Origin: Blastococcus litoris
GTDB lineage: Bacteria; Actinomycetota; Actinomycetes; Mycobacteriales; Geodermatophilaceae
Assembly: GCF_003075095.1 (NCBI RefSeq)
Contig: NZ_QCZF01000001.1
Span: 248,001-312,000 of the forward strand
Reading direction: 5' to 3'
Length of the DNA: 64,000 nucleotides
Under the pieces are notes generated by a model. It was not told the DNA's origin, searched no databases, and was given only the letters and a program-made list of their open reading frames with translations. A program made the translations under genes and the position numbers. Below, in pieces: positions 25,771 to 34,196 of this stretch. Every line of letters begins with the position of its first letter. The stretch's first letter is position 1.

Positions 25771-26880
25771 ATGACCACGACGACCACCGGGCTCACCAGC
25801 AGCGGTGCAGCTCCTGACTCACCCCCCGTAGCGGCTCCGAAGGAACGGCGCAGCGGCGGCGGCGGGCTGGGCACCTACCTGCTGATCCGCTTCCTGCTGA
25901 TCATCCCGACCGTGTTCATCCTGGTGACGACGGTCTTCTTCCTCATGCGCTCGACCGGTGACCCGATCACCGCGGCGCTGGGCGGCCGGCTCACCGGCGA
26001 GCAGCTGGCCGAGCGCGTGGCCGCGGCAGGCTACGACCGGCCGCTGCTCACCCAGTACGTCGAGTACCTCGGCAACGTCTTCACCGGCGACTTCGGCACC
26101 GCGATCAGCGACCGGCGCCCGGTCACCGAGATCCTCACGACCTTCGGCGCGGCCACGCTGGAGCTGGCCTTCTACTCGCTGATCGTCGCCTTCGTCGTCG
26201 GCATCCCGCTGGGCCGGCTCGCCGCCTATCTCCGGGACAGGTGGCCCGACGCCGTCCTCCGGGTGTTCGCGATCCTCTGCTACGCCACCCCGGTCTTCTT
26301 CTTCGGGATGATCCTGAAGCTCGTCTTCGCGGTGAACCTCGGGTGGCTGCCGGTCGCCGGGCGGGCCTCCACCGGCGCGGAGATCCAGCTGCAGACGCTG
26401 GACAACCCCACGAACATCTACCTGATCGACGCGATCAGGCTCGGTGACGGCGAGGTGATCACCGACGTCCTGGAGCACGCGGTCCTGCCGGCGATCGCTC
26501 TCGGCCTGCTCACCGCCGGGATCTTCCTGCGGCTGGTGCGCACCAACGTCATCGGCACGCTCGGCATGGGTTACGTCGAAGCCGCGCGCTCCCGTGGCGT
26601 CGCCGAGCGGCGGCTGCTCAAGAAGCACGCGTACCGCCCGGCGCTCATCCCGATCATCACGGTCATCGGCCTCCAGATCGCGCTGCTCCTCGGGGGCGCG
26701 GTCCTCACCGAGACGACGTTCGAGTGGAAGGGCCTGGGCTTCCAGCTCACCGAGTACCTGCAGGCGCGCGACTTCGTCGCCGTCCAGGGCATCGTCGTGC
26801 TGCTGGCCCTCATCGTGGCGGTCACCAACTTCCTCGTGGACGTCATCGCGGCCCTGATCGACCCCCGGGTGAGGTACTGA
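25771..26880 (+). CDS. Peptide ABC transporter permease (DppB-like)
   Basis: A 369-residue membrane protein with the first transmembrane segment at about residues 35-57, a large external loop, five further segments, and the EAA coupling motif EAARSRGVAERRLLKKHAYR. It forms half of the channel of the peptide importer. It has a longer than usual hydrophilic N-terminus. The next gene overlaps its stop by one base. Confidence 0.92.
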   Translation: MTTTTTGLTSSGAAPDSPPVAAPKERRSGGGGLGTYLLIRFLLIIPTVFILVTTVFFLMRSTGDPITAALGGRLTGEQLAERVAAAGYDRPLLTQYVEYLGNVFTGDFGTAISDRRPVTEILTTFGAATLELAFYSLIVAFVVGIPLGRLAAYLRDRWPDAVLRVFAILCYATPVFFFGMILKLVFAVNLGWLPVAGRASTGAEIQLQTLDNPTNIYLIDAIRLGDGEVITDVLEHAVLPAIALGLLTAGIFLRLVRTNVIGTLGMGYVEAARSRGVAERRLLKKHAYRPALIPIITVIGLQIALLLGGAVLTETTFEWKGLGFQLTEYLQARDFVAVQGIVVLLALIVAVTNFLVDVIAALIDPRVRY

Positions 26881-27953
26881 TGAGCACGGCAACGACGACG
26901 GGGGCCGCGGCCTCCCGCGCACGCACCGACCGCGGGTGGAAGAACTTCCCCCTGATCCGCCAGGTGCGGCAGAGCGTCGGCCTGCAGCGCGGCATGCTCG
27001 TCGCCGGCCTCGTGATCAGCGCCGTCTTCGTGCTGACGGCGATCTTCGCGCCGCTGCTGGCGCCCTACGAGTACGACCAGCTGCGCGACCCGGCCGGGGC
27101 GTTCGGCGCGCAGCAGGAGCCGTCGTCGGCGCACCTGCTGGGCACCACCGTGGGTGGCTACGACGTGCTCTCCCGGGTCATCTGGGGCTCGCGGACGGCG
27201 CTCTACGTCATCGTCGTCGCGTTCGTGCTGTCGTTCTTCATCGGCGTCCTGCTCGGGCTGGTGTCGGGCTACTTCGGCGGCTGGCTCGACCGGGTCCTGG
27301 TCGTCATCTGCGACGCGATCTACGCGTTCCCGTCGCTGCTGCTCGCGATCGTCGTGGCCATCGCGATCAGCGGCGGTGAGTCCAGCCTCTGGGGCGGGAT
27401 CATGGCCGCGGCCATCGCGATCACCGTCGTGTTCATCCCGCAGTACTTCCGGGTCGTGCGGGCGGAGACGGTCCGGATCAAGTCCGAGGCCTTCGTCGAG
27501 TCGGCCAAGGTCATCGGCGCCGGGCACCGGCGGATCATGTTCCGCCACGTGCTCCGCAACGCCACCCGGACGCTGCCCCTCATCATCACGATCAACGCCT
27601 CCGAAGCGGTGTCGACGCTGGCGGCGCTGGGCTTCCTCGGCTTCGGCATCGAGTCCACCGCCGCGGCCGAGTGGGGCTACGACCTGCAGAAGGCCCTGGC
27701 CGACGTCTCCAGCGGCATCTGGTGGACGTCGGTGTTCCCCGGCGCCGCGATCGTGCTCGTGGTGCTGGGACTCACGCTGGTGGGCGAGGGCCTCAACGAC
27801 CTCGCCGACCCGCGGCTGCGCACCCGGCGCCGCGCGACGGACGTCCCGTCCGACCCGGCCGACGTGTCGGTGGTGCCGGGCGGAACCCTGACCGCTCCCG
27901 GCGGACTGGCCGGGCTGGAAGGCCCCGACGAGGGAAGGCGGTTCGAGCAGTGA
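26880..27953 (+). CDS. Peptide ABC transporter permease (DppC-like)
   Basis: A 357-residue membrane protein with an N-terminal OppC-type segment (LVAGLVISAVFVLTAIFAPLL), the LGTT...GYDVLSRVIWGSRTAL region and the coupling motif ESAKVIGAGHRRIMFRHVL. The C-terminus has a soluble tail of about 60 residues. It completes the channel with the DppB-like protein. Start ATG overlaps the previous stop; the following ATPase overlaps its stop as GTGA. Confidence 0.93.
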   Translation: MSTATTTGAAASRARTDRGWKNFPLIRQVRQSVGLQRGMLVAGLVISAVFVLTAIFAPLLAPYEYDQLRDPAGAFGAQQEPSSAHLLGTTVGGYDVLSRVIWGSRTALYVIVVAFVLSFFIGVLLGLVSGYFGGWLDRVLVVICDAIYAFPSLLLAIVVAIAISGGESSLWGGIMAAAIAITVVFIPQYFRVVRAETVRIKSEAFVESAKVIGAGHRRIMFRHVLRNATRTLPLIITINASEAVSTLAALGFLGFGIESTAAAEWGYDLQKALADVSSGIWWTSVFPGAAIVLVVLGLTLVGEGLNDLADPRLRTRRRATDVPSDPADVSVVPGGTLTAPGGLAGLEGPDEGRRFEQ

Positions 27954-29647
27954 CCAGCTCGGTCAACGATGTCGTCGACATCGAGAACCTCTCGGTCAGC
28001 TTCGCGACCGACGTCGGCACCGTGGAGGCGGTCCGGGACGTCAGCCTCGGTGTCGCCGCCGGCGAGGTCCTGGCCATCGTGGGCGAGAGCGGCAGCGGGA
28101 AGACCGTGACCGCGCGCAGCATCCTGGGCCTGCTGCCCGAGACGGCGCTGACCCGCGGCGCGATCCTGCTGACCAGCAAGGACGGCGGGACGACCCAGGA
28201 CGTCGTCCCGCTGACCGGCGCCGCGCTGGGCCAGGTCCGCGGCCGGGACGCCGCGATGGTGTTCCAGGAGCCCTCGACCGCGCTCAACCCCGTCTACCCG
28301 GTGGGCTGGCAGATCGCCGAGGGCCTGCGCGCGCACGGGAAGTACAGCAAGAAGGAGGCGCGCGAGAAGGCGATCGACGTCCTCCGCCGGGTGGGCATCC
28401 CCGACCCCGAGCAGCGCGTCGACCACTACCCGCACCAGTTCTCGGGCGGCCAGAAGCAGCGCATCGTCATCGCGCAGGCGCTGGTGCTCGACCCGGGCGT
28501 GATCATCGCCGACGAGCCGACCACCGCCCTCGACGTCACCGTGCAGGCCGAGATCCTCGACCTGCTGCGCCGCTGCCGCGACGAGTTCGGCGCCGCCATC
28601 GTGCTCATCACGCACAACATGGGCGTGGTTGCCGACCTGGCCGACCGGGTCGCCGTCATGTACCAGGGGCGGATCGTCGAGCAGGCAGACGTCCGCACCC
28701 TGTTCTCCGCGCCCCAGGACCCGTACACGCAGCAGCTGCTGGCCGCCGTCCCGAAGCTGGGCTCGGGTCGGGCCCGCACGCAGGAGCGTGCGGCCGCGCG
28801 CACCGCCGACTGGCACGGGGCCACGCCGGTCGTCGAGGCCCGGGACCTCCGGATCGTCTACCCCGGCCGGCTGCGCCAGCCCGACTTCGTGGCCGTGGAC
28901 GGGGTCGACTTCGCGATCCGGCCCGGCGAGGTGCTCGGTCTGGTGGGCGAGAGCGGCAGCGGCAAGACCACGATCGGCCGGGCCATCGCCGGGCTGACCA
29001 AGGTCACCGGCGGCTCGCTGCAGGTGCTCGGCACCGAGATGAACGGCGTCAAGGAGAAGGCGTTCCGGCCGGTGCGCGAGCGCATCGGCTTCGTCTTCCA
29101 GGACCCGGCGTCCAGCTTCAACCCGCTGCTGACCATCGCCGAGGCGGTCGCCGAGCCGCTGGTGGTGCACAAGCGGGCCCGCGACGTCGGCGGCGCCCGC
29201 AAGCGGGTGGACGAGCTGCTCGAGCAGGTGCAGCTGCCCAAGGCGTTCGGCGACAGGTTCCCGCACGAGCTCTCCGGCGGCCAGCGCCAGCGCGCCAGCC
29301 TGGCCCGGTCGCTGGCGCTGGAGCCCGAGCTGCTCATCGCCGACGAGCCGACCTCCGCCCTCGACGTGTCGGTGCAGGCCCGCGTGCTGGAGCTGTTCGA
29401 CGAGCTGCAGCGCGAGCACGGCTTCGCGTGCCTGTTCATCAGCCACGACCTGGCCGTCGTCGACCTGCTGGCCGACCGGATCGCGGTGCTCTACAAGGGC
29501 AAGCTGGTCGAGGAGGGCACGGGCGCCGAGGTGCTGGGTGCGCCGCAGCACCCGTACACCCAGCGGTTGCTGGCCTCCCTGCCCGTGCCCGACCCGGACG
29601 AGCAGGCGCGGCGCCGCGGCGTGTGGGAGCAGCTGCGCACCACCTGA
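27950..29647 (+). CDS. Fused peptide ABC transporter ATPase (DppD-DppF type)
   Basis: A 565-residue protein with two complete ABC ATPase domains joined in one chain. Domain 1 has Walker A GESGSGKTV, signature FSGGQKQR and Walker B GVIIADEPTTALD; domain 2 has GESGSGKTT, LSGGQRQR and LLIADEPTSALD. Both have the oligopeptide-type C-terminal region ending in a QDPYTQQLL or QHPYTQRLL motif. It powers uptake by the DppB/DppC-like channel. GTG start overlaps the previous stop, with GGAAGGCGG upstream. Confidence 0.94.
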   Translation: MTSSVNDVVDIENLSVSFATDVGTVEAVRDVSLGVAAGEVLAIVGESGSGKTVTARSILGLLPETALTRGAILLTSKDGGTTQDVVPLTGAALGQVRGRDAAMVFQEPSTALNPVYPVGWQIAEGLRAHGKYSKKEAREKAIDVLRRVGIPDPEQRVDHYPHQFSGGQKQRIVIAQALVLDPGVIIADEPTTALDVTVQAEILDLLRRCRDEFGAAIVLITHNMGVVADLADRVAVMYQGRIVEQADVRTLFSAPQDPYTQQLLAAVPKLGSGRARTQERAAARTADWHGATPVVEARDLRIVYPGRLRQPDFVAVDGVDFAIRPGEVLGLVGESGSGKTTIGRAIAGLTKVTGGSLQVLGTEMNGVKEKAFRPVRERIGFVFQDPASSFNPLLTIAEAVAEPLVVHKRARDVGGARKRVDELLEQVQLPKAFGDRFPHELSGGQRQRASLARSLALEPELLIADEPTSALDVSVQARVLELFDELQREHGFACLFISHDLAVVDLLADRIAVLYKGKLVEEGTGAEVLGAPQHPYTQRLLASLPVPDPDEQARRRGVWEQLRTT

Positions 29648-29651
29648 GCGG

Positions 29652-29984
29652 TCACGGCCGGAAGTCGGCGACCTGCTCGTAGTGCAGCGAGTGCTCGTCG
29701 AAGCGGGCCAGCAGCGCCCGGGCCGCGGGTGGGACGACGGACCCGCGGGGATCACCGCCGGTGAACGCCGTCACGGCCGCGAGGTCGTCGAACGTCATGG
29801 CGGTGAGCACCTCCCCGCCCGCCGCCGGGTCGAGCTCCACCGGGTGCCTCCGGAAGACGGTCAGGCTGCGCAGGCCCGGGACGGCGCGGTCGACGATGCC
29901 GGGCGCGATCGTGCCGGTGAGCAGCTGCTCGTAGGCCGCGGAGTGCGCGGGGTCGGTCCAGCCGCGCCACAGTCGCAGGATCAT
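29652..29984 (-). CDS. Antibiotic biosynthesis monooxygenase-like small protein
   Basis: A 110-residue ferredoxin-like alpha/beta-barrel protein. The pattern MILRLWRGWT, then FRRHPVELDPAAGGEVLTAMTF and a C-terminal HSLHYEQV fits the ABM/Dabb superfamily of small monooxygenases and heme or aromatic-binding enzymes. It is divergent from a MarR regulator and shares a symmetrical operator with it, so it is probably the regulator's main target, perhaps handling an aromatic or quinone compound. Its ATG is leaderless: CAGTCT lies six bases upstream with TTGACA 17 bases further. Confidence 0.7.
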   Translation of the reverse strand: MILRLWRGWTDPAHSAAYEQLLTGTIAPGIVDRAVPGLRSLTVFRRHPVELDPAAGGEVLTAMTFDDLAAVTAFTGGDPRGSVVPPAARALLARFDEHSLHYEQVADFRP

Positions 29985-29990
29985 GGCAGC

Positions 29991-30019
29991 AGACTGCGCT
30001 ATTGACAGTATGCTGTCAA
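29991..30019 (-). promoter_or_regulatory. Promoter of the monooxygenase-like gene
   Basis: Minus strand: perfect -35 TTGACA (30019-30014), 17-base spacer, -10 CAGTCT (29996-29991), six bases, then ATG. The -35 box is the right half of the MarR operator. Confidence 0.65.
30002..30019. promoter_or_regulatory. MarR-type operator
   Basis: Perfect 7-bp inverted repeat TTGACAG / CTGTCAA with four bases between, in the 36-base gap between the two divergent starts. It covers the -35 box of the monooxygenase gene and, through TATGCT (30009-30014), the -10 of marR, whose GTG follows six bases later. Binding would silence both genes. Confidence 0.7.
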
Positions 30020-30020
30020 C

Positions 30021-30461
30021 GTGTCCGACGACCTGACCGCGTACCGGCTGCTGATGGCCGACGTCTACGAGCTGGCGGGGGAGTCCCGTCGTACCAGCGA
30101 GGCGCTGGCCCGGGCCGAGGGGCAGACGACGGCGCGCTGGCACGTGCTGAGCGTCGTCTCCGACGGGCCGCGGACCGTGGCCTCGGCCGCGCGCCGGCTG
30201 GGGTTGGCCCGGCAGAGCGTGCAGCGGGTCGTCGACGACCTGGTCGCCGCCGGCCAGGTGGAGCTGCGGGCCAATCCCGACCACGCGCGGGCGCCGCTCG
30301 TCGCCCTCACCGACGCCGGCAGCGGTGTGCTGCGCCGGCTGGTGGCGGCCTCGGACACCGATCGCGCGGCGGTGCTCAGGGCCGCCGGCGTGACCGCCGC
30401 CGAGCTGGAGCAGGCGCGTGCCGTCGTCCGGACGCTGGTCGCGGGGCTGCGCGGGGCCTGA
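30021..30461 (+). CDS. MarR-family transcriptional regulator
   Basis: A 146-residue winged-helix dimer: HTH with RTVASAARRLGLARQSVQRVVDDL at about residues 52-75, a wing near ELRANPDHARAP, and helices at both ends for dimerisation. It probably represses itself and the divergent monooxygenase gene and is released by a small aromatic ligand. GTG start six bases after TATGCT, with no ribosome site. Confidence 0.9.
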   Translation: MSDDLTAYRLLMADVYELAGESRRTSEALARAEGQTTARWHVLSVVSDGPRTVASAARRLGLARQSVQRVVDDLVAAGQVELRANPDHARAPLVALTDAGSGVLRRLVAASDTDRAAVLRAAGVTAAELEQARAVVRTLVAGLRGA

Positions 30462-30464
30462 GCC

Positions 30465-30824
30465 CTACTCGAGGGCGACGTCGTCGCCCCGACGGGTCGC
30501 GCGGCGCACCCGGAGCCGGGCGACGCGGCCGAGCAGCTGCACCAGCTGGGTGTAGCCCGGCGTCGGTCCGTGGTAGCCGAGGAAGCCCCTCGGCCCCTCG
30601 ACCATCTCGCCGGTGCGGACGTCGTACCGGCTCTGGTGCCACGGGCAGACCAGGCAGCCGTCGGCGTCGATGCTGCCCTCGGACAGGTCGGCGAGCTGGT
30701 GCCGGCAGCGCCGGGACACCGCGAAGTACCTGTCGTCGCCCCGGTTCCCCACCGCCCAGTCGCCGGCGCGGCGGACGGCGCCGGGCGGCAGGTCGGCGGC
30801 AGGCAGACGGTCGGGCTCGGGCAC
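30465..30824 (-). CDS. Rieske [2Fe-2S] domain protein
   Basis: A 119-residue protein consisting almost only of a Rieske domain: C40-x-H42 (CRH) and C60-x-x-H63 (CPWH) are the cluster ligands. It lacks a catalytic domain, so it is a ferredoxin-like electron carrier or a stand-alone nitrite-reductase-small-subunit-like protein. GTG start with GAGGAG upstream. It converges on marR at three bases; its partner enzyme is not in the window. Confidence 0.88.
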   Translation of the reverse strand: MPEPDRLPAADLPPGAVRRAGDWAVGNRGDDRYFAVSRRCRHQLADLSEGSIDADGCLVCPWHQSRYDVRTGEMVEGPRGFLGYHGPTPGYTQLVQLLGRVARLRVRRATRRGDDVALE

Positions 30825-30929
30825 GGGCGCTCCTCGGTGGTGGACGGCGGATCGGCCCCTACCCCGCGCGACGGCGCCGGACGCCTGCCGCGTCGGTACT
30901 GTCGATCTCTCCTACTGCTGGAGGTGGCC

Positions 30930-32915
30930 GTGCGCCGGCTGTGCGTCGTCCTGGGTGCTTCGGCGCTGCTCGCCCTGACCGGTGCGCCGGCGCTCGCCGA
31001 GGAGCCGTTCCGGCTCGACGAGCAGGTGGTCGACGAGGCGGGTGTCCTCGACGACACGGCCGCGGTCGACGCGGCGCTGGAGGAGCTGCAGGCGGAGGAC
31101 GGCGTCCAGCTCTTCGTCGTCACCGTCGACACCTTCGGTGACCTGTCGCCCGGCGAGTGGCTCCAGGAGACCGGCAGCCTCTCCGACCTGGGTGGCACCG
31201 ACGCGTTGCTCGCCATCGCCGTCGACGACCGGAACTACACGTTCGCGCTGCCGCGCAACGCCGACGTCTCGGCGAGCGAGGCCGACGAGCTGGCCGGCCA
31301 GGCCGTCGAGCCCGACTTCTCGGAGGGCGACTGGGACGCCGGCGTCGTCGCCTTCGCCGACATCGTGCGCACCGGCGAGGCGCCCGGCGGCGGGGACGGC
31401 GGCGGGAGTGCGCTGCTGGCCGTCGGCGCGATCGCGGTCGTGGGTGGCGGCGCGTACCTGGTCTCGCGCGCCCGGCGGCGCAGGCGCGAGTCGCAGCCCC
31501 CGCCGGTGACGCGGCTCGAGCGGCCCGACCCCTATGCCGGGGTGTCCACCGAGGAGCTGCAGGGCCGGGCGAGCAGCGCGCTGCTCGAGCTCGACGAGGC
31601 CATGAAGACCTCGCAGCTCGACCTCGACTACGCCCGCGTGCAGTACGGCCCGGAGGCCGTCGTCGGCTTCGACCAGGCGCTCGCCACGTCGAAGGACGAG
31701 CTCGCGCGGGCGTTCATGATCCGCCAGCAGCTCGATGACGACGTGTCGGAGGACGAGCCGACCACCCGGCAGATGCTCGGCGAGATGCTGCAGCTGACCG
31801 GGGCCGCGGGCTCGCGCCTGGACGAGCAGGCCGAGGCGTTCGCGAAGCTGCGCGACCTGGAGAACACCGCACCGCAGGTGCTGGACGCCCTCGGCCCGCG
31901 CATCGCCTCGCTGCACGCGCGCATCCCGCAGGAGGAGGAGCGCCTCGCCCAGCTGCAGCGGCGCTTCGCCGACTCCGCGCTGGCGCCGGTGGCCGACAAC
32001 GTCACCGAGGCCCGCGCCCGGCTGGCCGCCGCGGAGCAGGAGGTGCAGGAGGCGCGCGCGGCCCTGGCGTCCACCGAGAAGGGCAGCGCCGTCGGCGACA
32101 TCCGGGCGGCGGAGGACGCCGTCGCCCAGACCACCACGCTGCTGGACGCCGTCTCGCGCATGGCCGCCGACCTCGACGCCGCCGGCGGCCGGGTGGCCGC
32201 CGTCCGCGCCGAGACCGAGAAGGACGTCGCCGAGGCGCGCTCGCTGAGCAGCGGAGGCGATGGCAGCGGGCTGGGGCCCCAGGTCGCCCGCGCCGAGGCG
32301 GCGCTCGCCTCGGCCGACGAGCTGATGGGCGCCGACCGGCCGGACCCGCTGGCGGCGCTGCGCCAGCTCGAGGAGGCCGACATCGCACTGGAGCAGGCGC
32401 TGGCGGTCGCCCGCGATGCGCAGACGCAGAAGCGGCGGGCCGCCGCGGCTCTCGACCAGGCGGTGATGACCGCGCGGTCGACGATCGCCGCCGCCGCGGA
32501 CTTCATCAGCACCCGCCGCGGCGCGGTGGGCCCGGAGGCCCGCACCCGGCTGGCGGAGGCGCAGCGCCGGCTCGACGTCGCCGTCGACATGGGCCGCGAC
32601 GACCCGGTGGCCGCACTCCGGGAGGCGCACCAGGCGACGACCCTGGCGCAGTCGGCGCTCGACCGCGCGCAGGACGACGTCTCGAGCTGGGGCGGTGGAT
32701 ACGGAGGGCCCGGTGGCTTCGGCGGCGGGTACGGCCCGGGCTACCGGCGCGGCGGGGTCGACCTGGGCAGCCTCGTGCTGGGCGGCATCCTGCTCGGGGG
32801 CAACCGGGGCGGCGGCGGGTTCGGCGGGGGCTTCGGCGGCGGGGGTGGCGGCTTCGGCGGGGGTGGCGGCGGAGGCGGCTTCGGTGGCGGGGGGACCGGC
32901 GGCGGCCGGTTCTGA
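30930..32915 (+). CDS. TPM-domain membrane protein with glycine-rich tail
   Basis: A 661-residue protein: signal peptide (about 1-24), external TPM domain (about 30-150, FVVTVDTFGDLSP and DALLAIAVDDRNY), one transmembrane segment (about 155-175), a basic stop-transfer stretch, a long cytosolic coiled coil of about 400 residues, and a Gly/Phe-rich C-terminal tail. TPM proteins have been linked to photosystem repair and phosphatase activity in other organisms; in actinobacteria the role is unknown. The second of two GTG codons was chosen because GGAGG lies five bases upstream. Confidence 0.87.
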   Translation: MRRLCVVLGASALLALTGAPALAEEPFRLDEQVVDEAGVLDDTAAVDAALEELQAEDGVQLFVVTVDTFGDLSPGEWLQETGSLSDLGGTDALLAIAVDDRNYTFALPRNADVSASEADELAGQAVEPDFSEGDWDAGVVAFADIVRTGEAPGGGDGGGSALLAVGAIAVVGGGAYLVSRARRRRRESQPPPVTRLERPDPYAGVSTEELQGRASSALLELDEAMKTSQLDLDYARVQYGPEAVVGFDQALATSKDELARAFMIRQQLDDDVSEDEPTTRQMLGEMLQLTGAAGSRLDEQAEAFAKLRDLENTAPQVLDALGPRIASLHARIPQEEERLAQLQRRFADSALAPVADNVTEARARLAAAEQEVQEARAALASTEKGSAVGDIRAAEDAVAQTTTLLDAVSRMAADLDAAGGRVAAVRAETEKDVAEARSLSSGGDGSGLGPQVARAEAALASADELMGADRPDPLAALRQLEEADIALEQALAVARDAQTQKRRAAAALDQAVMTARSTIAAAADFISTRRGAVGPEARTRLAEAQRRLDVAVDMGRDDPVAALREAHQATTLAQSALDRAQDDVSSWGGGYGGPGGFGGGYGPGYRRGGVDLGSLVLGGILLGGNRGGGGFGGGFGGGGGGFGGGGGGGGFGGGGTGGGRF

Positions 32916-32988
32916 CGCACGCGCTCCTGGGAACTGTCGGACCCCGGTGGCACCGTGACCTGCCTCACGATCTGCGGAGGAGGGAACG

Positions 32989-33761
32989 ATGCCCACCCGA
33001 GACACCCCCTGGCCCGACGGCACACCCTGCTGGGTCGACATCGGGGTTCCCGACGTCGACGCGGCGAAGGCGTTCTACACGGCCCTGTTCGGCTGGGAGT
33101 ACACCGGCGGAGACCCGGAGTTCGGCGGCTACCTCAACGCCACGCTGCAGGGCCGGACGGTCGCCGGCATGGGCCCGCAGCAGACCCCGAGGACCCGCCC
33201 ACGTGGATGACCTACTTCGCGGGTGCGGATGCCGGCGCGTTCGCCTCGAAGATCCGCGACGCCGGCGGGCAGATCCTCGTCGAGCCCATGGAGGTCGGCC
33301 CGATGGGGACCTTCGTGATCGCCCGTGACCCGCAGGGCAACCCGTTCGGCGTCTGGCAGGCGGGTGCCCACACCGGCTACCAGCTGCACAACGAGCCGGG
33401 CGCGCTGGCGTGGAACGAGGCGATGACCGACGACGCCCCCGGCGCCCGGAAGTTCTACACCGCCGTCTTCGGCTTCCGCTTCGACGAGCTGCCGCCGGAG
33501 CACGCCGAGGAGGGCATCGACTACACGACCTTCGGCACCGGCGGGAACCCGCTGGGCGGGCTCGGGGCGGCCGACCCGAGCATGCCCACGGGGTGGCTGA
33601 CCTGCTTCTCGGTCGGCTCGACCGACGAGGCGGTGGCCACCGTGGAGTCGCACGGCGGCACGGTCGTCATGGCGCCGGCGGACACACCCTTCGGGCGGTT
33701 CGCGATCGTCGAGGACCCGTGGGGCGCGCCGTTCGAGGTGATGCAGAACCCGGCCGGGTGA
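32989..33761 (+). pseudogene. Two-domain VOC (glyoxalase/bleomycin resistance-like) protein, frameshifted
   Basis: Domain 1 starts in one frame (PCWVDIGVPDVDAAKAFYTALFGW) and runs to about 33185; the rest of domain 1 and all of domain 2 (PPTWMTYFAGADA to MQNPAG) continue in another frame. Adding one C to the four-C run at 33185-33188 restores a continuous protein of about 257 residues reading QQTPEDPPTW across the join. So one base is missing: either a real inactivating mutation or a homopolymer sequencing error. GGAGGAGG precedes the ATG. Metal-dependent VOC fold; substrate unknown. Confidence 0.82.
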
Positions 33762-33770
33762 CGGCGGCGG

Positions 33771-34196
33771 TCAGCCGGGCAGCTGACCGTAGGCGTGCTC
33801 GGGGCGGAACCGGACGACGAGTCGCCGGTCGGCCACCATCGCCGACCGGTACTCGTCCCAGTTCTCGTGCTCGCCGCTGACGCCGCGGTAGTAGGTGACC
33901 AGCTCGTCGACCGTGGCGTCGTGCGGATCGTCGGCGACCGGCGTCAGTTCGGCCGTGCCCTCGACGGCGACCCACGTCCAGAAGTCCTTCGACGCCACGT
34001 GCAGGGTCACCCGCGGGTCCCGTTCGATGTTGCGGGTCTTGGCGCGGTCGGCGGTCACCGAGACGCGGACGACGTCACCGTCGAAGGCGTAGCCGACGTT
34101 CGACAGCTGCGGGCGGCCGTCGCGCTTGACGGTGGCCAGCACGCCCCAGCGGTTCTCCGCGACGAACGCCAGCATCCTCGGGTCGACCGGGGTCAC
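33771..34196 (-). CDS. PPOX-class F420-dependent enzyme
   Basis: A 141-residue split-barrel flavin/F420-binding protein (LAFVAENRWGVLATVKRDGRPQLSNVGYAFDGD). Actinobacterial members use coenzyme F420 to reduce or oxidise small molecules such as biliverdin. It overlaps the upstream pirin gene by four bases (GTGA) and so belongs to the pirin operon. It converges on the VOC pseudogene at nine bases. Confidence 0.85.
   Translation of the reverse strand: MTPVDPRMLAFVAENRWGVLATVKRDGRPQLSNVGYAFDGDVVRVSVTADRAKTRNIERDPRVTLHVASKDFWTWVAVEGTAELTPVADDPHDATVDELVTYYRGVSGEHENWDEYRSAMVADRRLVVRFRPEHAYGQLPG

Noticed and set aside
32690-32915. Gly-rich repeat at the end of the TPM gene as a separate repeat element
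   Set aside because: It is coding low-complexity in the correct frame and common at the end of TPM-domain proteins.
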